The notes under the pieces are model-generated. The model saw only the letters and a program-made list of their open reading frames with translations, was not told the DNA's origin and searched no databases. Shown in pieces: positions 8,463 through 16,651 of a DNA stretch of 64,000 nucleotides (positions are counted from its first letter, which is position 1; every line of letters starts with the position of its first letter). The stretch is taken from contig JAUHXC010000041.1 in the NCBI GenBank assembly GCA_030427205.1, forward strand, positions 1-64,000, given 5' to 3'. Both the position numbers and the translations under genes were made by a program. This stretch comes from a bacterium. GTDB lineage: Bacteria > Myxococcota_A > Bradymonadia > UBA7976 > UBA1532.

Positions 8463-9841
8463 GCGTCGTCTCCGAAACCGAGCTGGCGCAGCCGGGCCAG
8501 GTTGGCCAGCACCGTGGGCACCCCCGGCTGAATCTTGTCGGCCCGATGCAGAGCCCGCCAGGCCGTGGCGTAGTCACGACCGAGCATCGCGTCGAGGCCC
8601 CGATCCATGAGCGTCGCGAAGTCCTCGTCCACCTGCGGGGCCGGCGCGGGGGCCTCCGACGGGCGCAGGGGCGGCGGCGTCGAGACCCGCTCGGTCGCCG
8701 GTCGATCGGTCGAGCGCTCGGCGGACCGATCCGCGCGCGACGACCACTCGGCCTTCCCGCTGGCGTCGTCGGCGGCGAGATCGGGGCGCAGCAACGCCGC
8801 CGGGCTCTCCGCGGCCGCAGACGCCCGCTCCTGACTCGCCGACGGCCGCAGATCGCTGGAGCCGGCCGCCGGCCCGGGCTCGATGGGCTTCAACGGCCGC
8901 GGCGGATGACTCTCGGGCAGCGGACCCGACGCGAACGAGCCCCGCTGCGCGCGGCCTGCAGCCGCCGGCTCGGCCGCGGGCGCTTGTGGCGAGCGGGCGC
9001 GCCCCGCGGACGACGGCAGCCCGGTCGCTCGCCCGGCCGATGACGGCAGCCCCGACGACGACGGCCGACTGCGCCCGGCACGACCGGGCAGACCCGGGCG
9101 CGGCTGACGGGGCAGCGGCGGACGCGCCGCTGGCGGCGTCGCCCCCGGGCGCCCCTGGTCGCGCACCGCCTCGTCGTGCACCCGCGCCGCGTTGAGCAGG
9201 ATGTGCTGCCACGGCCGCTGCACGTCGCGCGGCCCCGGCTCGCCGACCAGCCGGCGGACCTGCGTCGACGCCCCCGACGTGCCGAACGCCAGCGTCGCCA
9301 CCGCCTCCTCGCCGGTCTCCCGCCCGGCGGCCGCCGACCAGACCTGGCCGCGCACGACCACGATCCGGCCCATCGGCTCGCCCCGCTGAGCGACATCGAG
9401 CACCACCGAATGGCGCCCCATGCAGGCCAGCTGCAGATAATCCGCCAGGGAGAACGGCGACTCGTGACCGCCCACCGCCTGCTCGACGTCGAGGTGGCGC
9501 ATGACCACCTCGCGCAACTTCACCAGCGGCAGGGGCTTCTCGTAGACCTCGACGTCGCTGCGATTGGGCAGCTGCCCGCGGAACGACCCCAGATAGGCCG
9601 TGACGAAGACCACCGGCACCCGCAGCCCGATGCTGTCGAGCACGTTGAGGATCTCGACCCCCGATCCATCGGGCAGATCGAGGTCGGAGACGATCAGATC
9701 GGGCCGCTCGGCGTCGAGCAGCCGCACGGCGTCGCGAAACAGGCTGGCGTCGATCACCTCGACGTTGGGCAATCGGGCCAGCCCCCGCGCCATGGACGAG
9801 CGCAGGACCGGCTCGTCCTCGATCAGCATCACCAGCGCCAT
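8459..9841 (-). CDS. Response regulator with PATAN (DUF4388) domain
   Basis: Predicted 460-residue protein. Residues 1-120 form a receiver domain with acidic pocket E8-D9, phosphoacceptor D53 (VSDLDLPDGSG), T81 and K102 (YEKPLP). Residues about 130-235 fit the PATAN/DUF4388 domain (FSLADYLQLACMGRHS, GRIVVVRGQVWSA). A long Pro/Ala/Ser/Arg-rich disordered linker follows, and a short TPR-like helical tail (YATAWRALHRADKIQPG) ends the protein. There is no DNA-binding or GGDEF domain, so output is probably by protein-protein contact. The start is ATG 9841 with GAGGTGG upstream. It sits 90 nt behind the histidine kinase gene and overlaps the twin roadblock gene by 4 nt. Confidence 0.85.
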   Translation of the reverse strand: MALVMLIEDEPVLRSSMARGLARLPNVEVIDASLFRDAVRLLDAERPDLIVSDLDLPDGSGVEILNVLDSIGLRVPVVFVTAYLGSFRGQLPNRSDVEVYEKPLPLVKLREVVMRHLDVEQAVGGHESPFSLADYLQLACMGRHSVVLDVAQRGEPMGRIVVVRGQVWSAAAGRETGEEAVATLAFGTSGASTQVRRLVGEPGPRDVQRPWQHILLNAARVHDEAVRDQGRPGATPPAARPPLPRQPRPGLPGRAGRSRPSSSGLPSSAGRATGLPSSAGRARSPQAPAAEPAAAGRAQRGSFASGPLPESHPPRPLKPIEPGPAAGSSDLRPSASQERASAAAESPAALLRPDLAADDASGKAEWSSRADRSAERSTDRPATERVSTPPPLRPSEAPAPAPQVDEDFATLMDRGLDAMLGRDYATAWRALHRADKIQPGVPTVLANLARLRQLGFGDDA

Positions 9842-9931
9842 CGATCCACCTCGGCTGCGATTCGCGAGAGTCGGGTGCGTGACGAGTTTCGCACCCGTCT
9901 CGACGCCTCGCAACGGTGGCCGGTCGAGCGA

Positions 9932-10963
9932 TCACGCATCGGTCGACCACCTCGCGCCGGCCCCGGGCACCGGCACCTCGATGATCACCCGGGTGCCCCG
10001 CCCTGCCGTGCTGAGAACGGTACACAGGCCGCCGGCCTCTTCGACGGCCCAGCGACACATCGACAGGCCGATGCCGCTGCCGTGGGAGCGGGTCGTGAAG
10101 AACAGCTCGGTGCACCGGGCCAGCACCTCGGGCGGCATGCCGACGCCGGTGTCGTACACCGACAGGGCGAAGACCGTATCCTCTTCGATCAGGCCGGCGC
10201 GCACCCGGACCTCGTCACCCTCGCGGCAGGCGGTGATGGCGTTGTTGACGAGGTTGTAGAGCATGGCCCGGATCACCGGCGCGCTGAGCGGCACGAGCGG
10301 CATCGGGCTGCACTCCGCGCGCAGGATCACCCCCGCGCGAGACGCGGGCGCGCGCATGACGCGCACGACTTCATTGACCGCCGCCGAGACCGGCTGCATG
10401 CGCGCGGTGCGCAGCGTGCGGCCCACCATGCCGATCCCCTGGAAGCCCAGGTCCATGCGCCGGCCTTCGATCAAGACCGACTCGAGCTCGCTGCGCAGCT
10501 CACCCGGCCGGCTCTCTTCGATGAGCAGCTCGACCGCCGAGGTCATCGCCGCGAGCGGGTTGCGCAGCTCGTGCAGCAGGCTCGGCAAGACGTCGCGGAT
10601 CGTCTCGATGCGCAGGGTGTGCTCCCGGGCCGAACGGGCCTCGGCCAACGCAGAGACGTCTCTGAAGAGGATCACGAATCCCCCGCTGCGGCAGGGCGCC
10701 CCCGAGAGGCCGATCTCGATGGCCTGGCCGTCGGATCGGGTGTAGGTGAGCTGACGTCTGGCGCCCGCCTCCGCGAAGTCGAGCACTGGATCATCGACAG
10801 CGAAGACGGCCTCGGCCGACTGGCCGATCACGGTCCCGGTCAGGCCGAGCACGGCGCGGCCGGCCGGATTCAGCCAGCGGATGATGCCCATGCCGTCAAC
10901 CACCAGGACGCCGGCAGGCAGAGCGGACAGGACATCTTCGGCGGGGGGGGCAGGTGACGACAT
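9932..10963 (-). CDS. PAS-domain sensor histidine kinase
   Basis: Predicted 343-residue soluble histidine kinase. An N-terminal PAS domain (residues 10-105, VLVVDGMGIIRWLNPAG) precedes the HisKA helix with phospho-accepting H131 (LLHELRNPLAAM) and the HATPase domain with N box (NLVNNAITA), G1 (DTGVGMPP) and G2 (GSGIGLSMC). No transmembrane segment is seen, so the signal is probably cytoplasmic. The downstream receiver-PATAN protein is its likely partner (90 nt away, same strand). Codons 4-7 contain a run of eight C residues (G on the plus strand, 10943-10950), a possible slippage site near the start. Confidence 0.92.
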   Translation of the reverse strand: MSSPAPPAEDVLSALPAGVLVVDGMGIIRWLNPAGRAVLGLTGTVIGQSAEAVFAVDDPVLDFAEAGARRQLTYTRSDGQAIEIGLSGAPCRSGGFVILFRDVSALAEARSAREHTLRIETIRDVLPSLLHELRNPLAAMTSAVELLIEESRPGELRSELESVLIEGRRMDLGFQGIGMVGRTLRTARMQPVSAAVNEVVRVMRAPASRAGVILRAECSPMPLVPLSAPVIRAMLYNLVNNAITACREGDEVRVRAGLIEEDTVFALSVYDTGVGMPPEVLARCTELFFTTRSHGSGIGLSMCRWAVEEAGGLCTVLSTAGRGTRVIIEVPVPGAGARWSTDA

Positions 10964-11003
10964 CGACCGACGAGCACCATCGGGCGTCGAGCGCCCGGTG
11001 GTG

Positions 11004-11369
11004 TCAGAGCACCTTCTTGATGTCGGCCGTCGCCCGGTTCATGTCGAGGAAGAGCAGGCCGAGCTTGGCGCTGCGGCTGGCGAGCACGAGCAGAAGCGTA
11101 TCCGACGGGGCGTTCTGCATGACCGCGTAGCCGCTCTTGCCGCGGATCATGACCTGCTCGACATCCCCCCGCTCGAGCTCGGTGGCCGCCCGGTTGCCGA
11201 GCGAGGCGAGGGTCGCGGTCATACCGGCGACGCGGGTCTCGTCGACGTGCTGGGGCAGAGCGCTGGCGATCATCAAGCCGTCGTCAGACAGGAGCGCGGA
11301 GGCTTCGACGTCGGGGGTGCTGCTCTGAAGAGTCCGGAGGATCTTGTTGAGGTTGTCGATCCGGGACAT
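11004..11369 (-). CDS. Roadblock/LC7-domain protein (MglB-like)
   Basis: Predicted 121-residue single roadblock/LC7 domain protein. The core pattern is EASALLSDDGLMIASALP, then MTATLASLGNRAATEL, then LLLVLASRSAKLGLLFLDM, which is typical of bacterial roadblock proteins of the MglB family. In known systems they dimerise and regulate a small GTPase at a cell pole; no MglA-like GTPase gene is visible in this window. ATG 11369 is chosen for the GGAGAGA just upstream. It leads a run of four same-strand signalling genes (roadblock, kinase, regulator, twin roadblock). Confidence 0.88.
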   Translation of the reverse strand: MSRIDNLNKILRTLQSSTPDVEASALLSDDGLMIASALPQHVDETRVAGMTATLASLGNRAATELERGDVEQVMIRGKSGYAVMQNAPSDTLLLVLASRSAKLGLLFLDMNRATADIKKVL

Positions 11370-11423
11370 GGGGTCTCTCCTTGGGTGTCCGGCCGCGCGA
11401 GGCCGAGAACGGGTCATGTGACT

Positions 11424-11444
11424 GTTCGTAACGAACGACGTTAC
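11424..11444. promoter_or_regulatory. Overlapping inverted repeats, candidate operator
   Basis: Two palindromes interlock: GTTCG-TAA-CGAAC (11424-11436) and GTAACG-AACGA-CGTTAC (11428-11444). They lie in the divergent gap between the roadblock gene (11369, minus) and the V4R-like gene (11586, plus). This would suit binding of a dimeric regulator acting on either gene. No regulator is identified. Confidence 0.4.
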
Positions 11445-11508
11445 ACGGTGTGAGCAGGCTGGAACTTTTTTCGTGATGTTTTCAACCCACTGTCACGAGA
11501 ATTGATAC

Positions 11509-11554
11509 TACAATACTCAACAGTCGCCGACACGAAAAAAGGATCTTGTCGGCG
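11509..11554 (+). promoter_or_regulatory. Putative -10 box and 5'-leader hairpin
   Basis: TACAAT at 11509-11514 matches a -10 box at five of six positions; no convincing -35 is seen. If transcription starts about 7 nt later, the RNA would begin almost directly with a perfect 8-bp stem, CGCCGACA (11525-11532) pairing with TGTCGGCG (11547-11554) around a 14-nt A-rich loop. The stem ends 31 nt before the ATG of the V4R-like gene. It could stabilise the message or regulate it; it has no U-tract and so is not a terminator. Confidence 0.4.
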
Positions 11555-11585
11555 CGTATCCAAAAACTGGAGGGGGAACGACCAC

Positions 11586-12062
11586 ATGGCGACCTACGAA
11601 CGAACCGAACTCGGCGAATTCAGCAGCATCGTCTGCTTCAGGGCGGTGATCACCGGCATGGAGGAGATGCTCGGCGAGCATGCCACGGCCATCTCGCTCA
11701 AGGCCGCCGGCCGGACGCGCGGGGCCAACCTGTGCAAGACCCTGGGCTTCGAGAAGGGGTCGGCGAGCACCGACGACCTGCCGGCCATCGCCGGACACCT
11801 CGACGCCGCCCTCGGGACCAAGGGCACCCGCCTCTGCAAGGTCGACAAGATCGAGCCCGACGGCGACCGGATCGTGGTGTACACCTCGGAGACCGTCTGC
11901 TCGGCGCACGAGGAGATGGGCTCGCCGCGCAAGTGCACCTTCACCCTCGGCGCGATCCACGGGGCCATCGAGTACCTGCTCGACCAGCAGTTCTTCGCCA
12001 AGCACACCGAGAGCGTACTGCGCGGGGGCACCCACGACGTCTTCGTGCTGACCCCGCGCTGA
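11586..12062 (+). CDS. V4R-like small ligand-binding protein
   Basis: Predicted 158-residue soluble protein. It begins MATYERTELGEF and continues with a helical part (AVITGMEEMLGEHATAISLKAAGRTRGANL). The last third (TLGAIHGAIEYLLDQ, then ESVLRGGTHDVFVL) resembles the end of V4R (4-vinyl reductase, hydrocarbon-binding) domains. Four cysteines are present (in IVCFRA, NLCKTL, RLCKV and RKCTF), plus one in ETVCSA. The assignment is from pattern only. ATG 11586 is preceded by a GGAGGGGG; the frame runs further upstream but across the leader hairpin. It is divergent from the roadblock/kinase operon and may belong to the same signalling unit. Confidence 0.55.
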   Translation: MATYERTELGEFSSIVCFRAVITGMEEMLGEHATAISLKAAGRTRGANLCKTLGFEKGSASTDDLPAIAGHLDAALGTKGTRLCKVDKIEPDGDRIVVYTSETVCSAHEEMGSPRKCTFTLGAIHGAIEYLLDQQFFAKHTESVLRGGTHDVFVLTPR

Positions 12063-12216
12063 CGTCGCCCCGGCGTTCGCGCCCGACCCCGATCGGCGCT
12101 AGCTTCGAAGGAACCAGATACAGACCGCTCGCAGGCCACGCCCTCGCCGCCTTGGCGGGGCCGGCCGTGACCGGCGCCGCACGTGCCCGCGTTCGGCGCC
12201 GCCGTGGAGGAGACGA

Positions 12217-13374
12217 TTGGCCAACCAGGACACCCCGCTGGCCGGCGCCATGCAAGGGCTGCTCGACAGCCTCGGCCGCTACCGTGAAGCGCTGTCGGAC
12301 ATCCGTCACGAGCTGGAGCGAGTCGGCGAGATCGACGTCGATCCACGGGTCGTGCGTGGCGCGACCGAGCACACCCGCGACCTGCTCGACGCGCTGCAGC
12401 CGCTCGAGATGCAGCTCGCGGCGGTCGCCCGCCAGCAAGAGGCGTTGCGGACCTTCGCCGGCATCCGGGTCGACTTCGACGCGTTCGGCGAGGTGGGGCG
12501 CACCGCCCGCATCATCGACGAGACGATGATGCCCCTGCGCAGCAAGCTCGCCGAATTCGAGAAGGCCGACGGTCTGCACGGCATCGGCGACATCGACCGG
12601 CAGCTCGAGCTCGTCGAGCGCGCCATCACCCGACTCGGCGCCTTCGCCGAGGCCGAGCAGACGCTGCAGGCCGAACTCGACGCGCTCGACGCGCCGCTGC
12701 GCGCCCATCGCGAGGCGGTCATCGCCCTGCAGAAACAGCTCGAGTCGGCGGTGCGGGCCCGGCATTCCTACGGTCAGAGCTACGCCGCGCTGCGCGCCGA
12801 GCTGCGCGCGCTCGACGACGATCAGGGGGCCAACGCGCCGCAGGACAACGCCGACCTCTCGGGGCTGACCAGCCTCGTCGAGCGCTTCGAGCAGGCCCGC
12901 CGGGCGCAGATCGACGCGCTCGACCAGCTCGGCTTCGATGGCCTGCACGACCGCCTGACCGAGTTCGAGACGGCGCGCGCCGACCAGTTCCCCGACTTCC
13001 GCAATCATCGACTCGACGGCCTCAAAGCCGGGGTCGGCCGCTTCGACGAGGTGCATCAGCGCCATCGCGAAGCCCTGCAGCGGATCGAGCTGGGTGACCT
13101 GGAGAGCAACCTCGGCGCGCTGTACCGCGCCCGCCACAAGCAGGTGGCCGAGCTGAAGCAGCTCGGGCTCGGGGTCGTGCTCAATCAGCTCTTCGCCATC
13201 GAGCAGGCCCGCGGCCAGCAGCACAACGCGCTGTCGGCGTTGAGCCTCGGCGAGCTCGAGCGCCGCTTCATGCAGACCGTCGACCGCATCACGGCGATCA
13301 GCGGTGAGATCGCAGCGGTCGACCTCAACGATCCGTCGACCGCGCCGGCGCTGGACGAAGACGAAGTCTTCTGA
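12217..13374 (+). CDS. Coiled-coil protein of unknown function
   Basis: Predicted 385-residue soluble protein, mostly helical with long heptad-like stretches: YREALSDIRHELERVGEI, then LQAELDALDAPLRAHREAVI, then RARHKQVAELKQLGLGVV. There is no signal peptide or membrane segment, and no catalytic motif. The start is a TTG at 12217, supported by GGAGGAG four bases upstream and no competing ATG nearby. It follows the V4R-like gene by 154 nt and ends 106 nt before the convergent protoglobin gene. Possibly a structural or scaffold protein; function unknown. Confidence 0.65.
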   Translation: MANQDTPLAGAMQGLLDSLGRYREALSDIRHELERVGEIDVDPRVVRGATEHTRDLLDALQPLEMQLAAVARQQEALRTFAGIRVDFDAFGEVGRTARIIDETMMPLRSKLAEFEKADGLHGIGDIDRQLELVERAITRLGAFAEAEQTLQAELDALDAPLRAHREAVIALQKQLESAVRARHSYGQSYAALRAELRALDDDQGANAPQDNADLSGLTSLVERFEQARRAQIDALDQLGFDGLHDRLTEFETARADQFPDFRNHRLDGLKAGVGRFDEVHQRHREALQRIELGDLESNLGALYRARHKQVAELKQLGLGVVLNQLFAIEQARGQQHNALSALSLGELERRFMQTVDRITAISGEIAAVDLNDPSTAPALDEDEVF

Positions 13375-13480
13375 CGCGGCGACGCCGCGCCATCGCAGGG
13401 CCGCCCCGCATGGTGCGGATCGGGCCAGCTCGTTTACTCGGGGAAACGACAGCGCCGTCCCCGGGCGCTGGCCCGGCGAC

Positions 13481-14023
13481 TCAGCGCTTGGGCATCGTGA
13501 TTACGTTCTCGATGAGCTTGCGCTTCATGCCGGTGAACTCGGAGAAGCGATCGAGCCGCTCCTCGCTGTAGGCGAGGTTGATGATCGCGAGGTCGAGGTC
13601 GCACAGCTTGATGAAGCTGCTCGCCTTGGAGGCCAGCTCGGCGGGGTCGTCGATCTCCTCGGCGATCGCCTTGAGCATGCCCGCGCGAATGACGCTCATG
13701 ACCCCTTCGACGAAGCGGGGGTCGATGCCCCGGGCCACATGCACCTGTCCGATACGGGCGCGCCGCTCGAAGTAGTCGTTGCCGTACGACCCCGACGTCA
13801 GCTCGACCATGTACTGGCGGTGCGTCTTCTTGAGCGATTCGACGCGCCCCTCGATGATCTTGGCCGTCTCGGGCACCGAGCCCAGGGTATCGTAGAAGTG
13901 GTCGGTCAGCGCCGGGCCGTGCTTCGCAACGACGTCGGCGAGGCTGGCCAGGTTCTTCTCATCCTCTTCGGTGAATTCGACGAAGCTCTTGAGTGCTTCG
14001 AATTCCTCGTAGACCACGGGCAT
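13481..14023 (-). CDS. Protoglobin-type haem protein
   Basis: Predicted 180-residue stand-alone globin of the protoglobin/globin-coupled-sensor class. The diagnostic segment RIGQVHVARGIDPRF contains the likely proximal haem-ligand His; upstream are a distal region and a pre-helix (FYDTLGSVPETAKII). There is no attached methyl-accepting, GGDEF or kinase domain, so it is either an O2/NO-binding protein or the sensor half of a two-protein system. The start is ATG 14023, with GAGGAAG upstream; a longer reading to 14068 is not supported by a ribosome site. It converges with the coiled-coil gene. Confidence 0.88.
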   Translation of the reverse strand: MPVVYEEFEALKSFVEFTEEDEKNLASLADVVAKHGPALTDHFYDTLGSVPETAKIIEGRVESLKKTHRQYMVELTSGSYGNDYFERRARIGQVHVARGIDPRFVEGVMSVIRAGMLKAIAEEIDDPAELASKASSFIKLCDLDLAIINLAYSEERLDRFSEFTGMKRKLIENVITMPKR

Positions 14024-14313
14024 GCTCTTCCTCGCAGGGGCAGGCGGCGCTCGGTGAGTGTATCCCACGTCTCGGAGCGCATCGAGAACGGGGGGTCCTC
14101 CAAAAAGTCACAAACAGAAGGATACCCACCGATACCGCCTGCAGGTCCAGACCTTTCTCGGGTTTTATACTTTTTTGAGTTCTGCGCCGGTGCACTGCAT
14201 GCGGCATTCCAAAGAGCGAGCACGGTGGCGATGCACACCACACCCGCGCCAATGCTGTACTTCGCCGACGATCGGGCTAGACTGCCGGCCCGCGATGGAT
14301 ACGGAGAGGTGAC
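14024..14313. other. AT-richer divergent intergenic region
   Basis: This 290-nt gap between the protoglobin and cyclophilin genes has no credible gene. It includes an AT-rich patch (14095-14185) unlike the surroundings, probably holding the protoglobin promoter, and a TAGACT hexamer at 14278-14283 that may be the -10 box for the cyclophilin gene 30 nt further on. No clear -35 box is seen for either. Confidence 0.4.
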
Positions 14314-15126
14314 ATGACCCGGCGGATTCCCAGCGTGATGGCCCTGTTGCTGGCCCTGACGATGACCCTGGCGACAGGCTGCAAGAAGGACGAAGCGCCG
14401 GCGACCGGCGACGAGAAGGCGACTCCGGCCAGCGCCAAGAAGGCCTCGGCCAACGCCGAGAAGGCCCCGGCCAACGCCGAGAAGGCCCCGGCCAACGCCG
14501 AAGAGGCGAAGGACGATGCCGACGAGAAGGCGCCGGCGGCCGTCGACACGGCGACGCTGAAGGACCCCTCCAAGGCGACGGCCCAGGCGCCGGATACGTT
14601 CGTCGTCGAGCTGAAGACCACCAAGGGCCCCATCCGGCTGGACGTCACGCGCAGCTGGGCGCCCAAGGGGGTCGACCGCTTCTACAACCTCGTCAAGGCC
14701 GGCTACTACACCGACGTGGCCTTCTTCCGCGTGATCCCGGGCTTCATGGCTCAGGTCGGCCTGCACGGCGATCCGGCGATCAACCGCACCTGGCGCAGCG
14801 CGAACATCGACGACGACCCGGTGGGCCAGTCGAATACCCGCGGCATGGTGAGCTTCGCGACCGCCGGCCCCAACACCCGCACCACGCAGTTCTTCATCAA
14901 CTTCGGCGACAACGACCGCCTCGACGGCATGGGCTTCTCGCCGTTCGCCCGGGTTCAGCCCGAGAGCATGAAGATCGTCGACAGCCTGCACGGCGGCTAC
15001 GGTGAGGGCGCGCCCCGGGGACGCGGTCCGAGCCAGGCGCGGATCCACGCCGAGGGCAATCGCTATCTCAAGGCCGACTTCCCCGAGCTGGACTACATCC
15101 AGCAGGCGGTCGTGGTCGAAAAGTAA
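14314..15126 (+). CDS. Cyclophilin-type peptidyl-prolyl isomerase lipoprotein
   Basis: Predicted 270-residue lipoprotein that speeds cis-trans isomerisation of proline bonds during folding of envelope proteins. The signal peptide ends in a lipobox (LATGC). Residues about 25-90 are a low-complexity Ala/Lys/Glu linker with 7-residue repeats (AEKAPAN). The cyclophilin domain follows, with the catalytic Arg in FFRVIPGF, the TTQFFINF segment and the FARVQPESMKIVD end. The start ATG has GGAGAGG close upstream. The next gene, an ABC1 kinase, starts 106 nt downstream on the same strand; a functional link is not evident. Confidence 0.92.
   Translation: MTRRIPSVMALLLALTMTLATGCKKDEAPATGDEKATPASAKKASANAEKAPANAEKAPANAEEAKDDADEKAPAAVDTATLKDPSKATAQAPDTFVVELKTTKGPIRLDVTRSWAPKGVDRFYNLVKAGYYTDVAFFRVIPGFMAQVGLHGDPAINRTWRSANIDDDPVGQSNTRGMVSFATAGPNTRTTQFFINFGDNDRLDGMGFSPFARVQPESMKIVDSLHGGYGEGAPRGRGPSQARIHAEGNRYLKADFPELDYIQQAVVVEK
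14449..14505 (+). repeat. 21-bp tandem repeat in the cyclophilin linker
   Basis: Two perfect 21-bp copies (14449-14469, 14470-14490) and a partial third encode ANAEKAP units in the spacer between the lipid anchor and the catalytic domain. Copy number could vary without changing the frame. Confidence 0.8.
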
Positions 15127-15232
15127 CGCGCCGGCCCGCCTGCACCGTTCGGTAACGCCCTGCCGACGGCGGTGACCCGCAGTCGCCACGGTGCATCTGC
15201 ACTGCGCGCATCAAGACCGACCTGGAGCCGCC

Positions 15233-16513
15233 GTGGCCGACGACACCCCCCTGCCCCGCAGCCGACTCGGCCGACTCGCTCGACTCGCCCGGGTCAGCGC
15301 CCGCAGCGGCGCTCAGATACTGCTGGACCGGGAGGGCGACGGCGCGGCCAGGAAAGCGGCCGACGCGCTGGGCCAGCTGCGGGGCATGGCCACCAAGGTC
15401 GGCCAGATGGCCAGCTACGTCGACGGCGTGGTGCCCGAGCAGCATCGCGGGGCCTACGAAAAGTGGATGAAGGGCCTGCAGGCGGCCGCGCCCCGCTCGT
15501 CGGCGATCGACATCCGGCATCTGGTCGAAGAGCAGCTCGGCGAGCCGATCGATCAGCTGTTCGCCGAGTGGGACGATACCCCGGCGGCGAGCGCTTCGAT
15601 CGGACAGGTGCACCGCGCGCGTCTGGCCGATGGACGCGCCGTCGCGGTCAAGGTGCAGCACCCGGGCATCATCTCGGCGATGGACAGCGACCTGCGCAAC
15701 GCGGGCCTCGTCGAGGGCACGCTGGCCCGCATGGCCGGCATGCGCAAGTTCAACAGCAAAGAGGTGCTCGACGAGATCCGCGCCCGCTTCCGCGAGGAGT
15801 TGGACTACGCACTCGAAGCCCGTCGGCAGACGCAGTTCGCCGAACTCTTCGAGGGCGATGCCGAGGTGCGCATCCCGGCGGTGATCGGGACCCACAGCGC
15901 AGCCCGGGTGCTGACGACCGAGTGGGCCGAAGGTGCGTCGTTCGACACCGCCTGCGCCGCGCCCGAGCCGGAGCGCGCCGCCTGGTGCCGTACGCTGTGG
16001 CGCTTCGTCTACAAATCCAACCTGGTCGGCGGACTCTTCAACGCCGACCCCCACCCGGGCAACTACTTCTTCCAGCCCGATGGTCGAGTCACCTTCATCG
16101 ACTTCGGCTGCGTGCAACCGCTGACCGTCGAACGCCGGCGCCGGGCCACCGCGATCCACCTCGCGGCGCACGCCCGCGACCGCGCAGCCTTCGCCGAGGC
16201 CTCGCGCATCCTGCTCGGCCTGCGCGGCGGCGCCTACGAGCCGCGCGCCCTGGCCTATCTCGAGTCGTGCTTCGAGCCGCTCTTCGACTCGCCCTATCGC
16301 ATGACCCGCCCTTTCGTCGTCGACCTCGTCGAAGCGATGAAGGCGCTCATCCTCGACTTCCGCAAGACCGACGAGGACGGCTACGTGCCGCTGCCCGACG
16401 GCATGTTCTTCATCAATCGCCTGCAGTTCGGGTTCTACTCGCTCATCGCCCGCCTGGACGCCGAGGTCGACTACGTCGCGGTGGAGAAGCAATTCCTGCC
16501 CGAGTCGGTGTAG
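15233..16513 (+). CDS. ABC1/UbiB-family atypical kinase, first copy
   Basis: Predicted 426-residue ABC1 (AarF/UbiB/ADCK-like) kinase. The family motifs are all present in order: KxGQ (ATKVGQMASYVDG), the Ala-rich loop (AASASIGQVHRA), the ATP-site Lys (VAVKVQHPG), EELDYALEA, the catalytic NADPHPGNYFF and the metal-binding FIDFG. Family members support ubiquinone or other isoprenoid-lipid metabolism through ATPase/kinase activity. There is no transmembrane segment. I chose the GTG at 15233 because GGAG lies five bases before it; an earlier in-frame GTG at 15191 lacks a site. It is the first of three ABC1 genes in 8 kb. Confidence 0.9.
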   Translation: MADDTPLPRSRLGRLARLARVSARSGAQILLDREGDGAARKAADALGQLRGMATKVGQMASYVDGVVPEQHRGAYEKWMKGLQAAAPRSSAIDIRHLVEEQLGEPIDQLFAEWDDTPAASASIGQVHRARLADGRAVAVKVQHPGIISAMDSDLRNAGLVEGTLARMAGMRKFNSKEVLDEIRARFREELDYALEARRQTQFAELFEGDAEVRIPAVIGTHSAARVLTTEWAEGASFDTACAAPEPERAAWCRTLWRFVYKSNLVGGLFNADPHPGNYFFQPDGRVTFIDFGCVQPLTVERRRRATAIHLAAHARDRAAFAEASRILLGLRGGAYEPRALAYLESCFEPLFDSPYRMTRPFVVDLVEAMKALILDFRKTDEDGYVPLPDGMFFINRLQFGFYSLIARLDAEVDYVAVEKQFLPESV

Positions 16514-16651
16514 CGCCGAACGATCGCCATCGGCGAAATGCGTTCATCCCGCGGCCCGCGACTTTTCCGGTAGCCGACACCCGCCCCGACGACTCGATAC
16601 TCACGTCGCCGTCGATCATCCCGGCGGCCACTACGAACCGTGGGAGAATCG

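Noticed and set aside
13375..13389. Perfect palindrome CGCGGCGACGCCGCG after the coiled-coil gene
   Set aside because: The single-base centre leaves only a five-bp usable stem and no T run follows; likely chance in GC-rich DNA.
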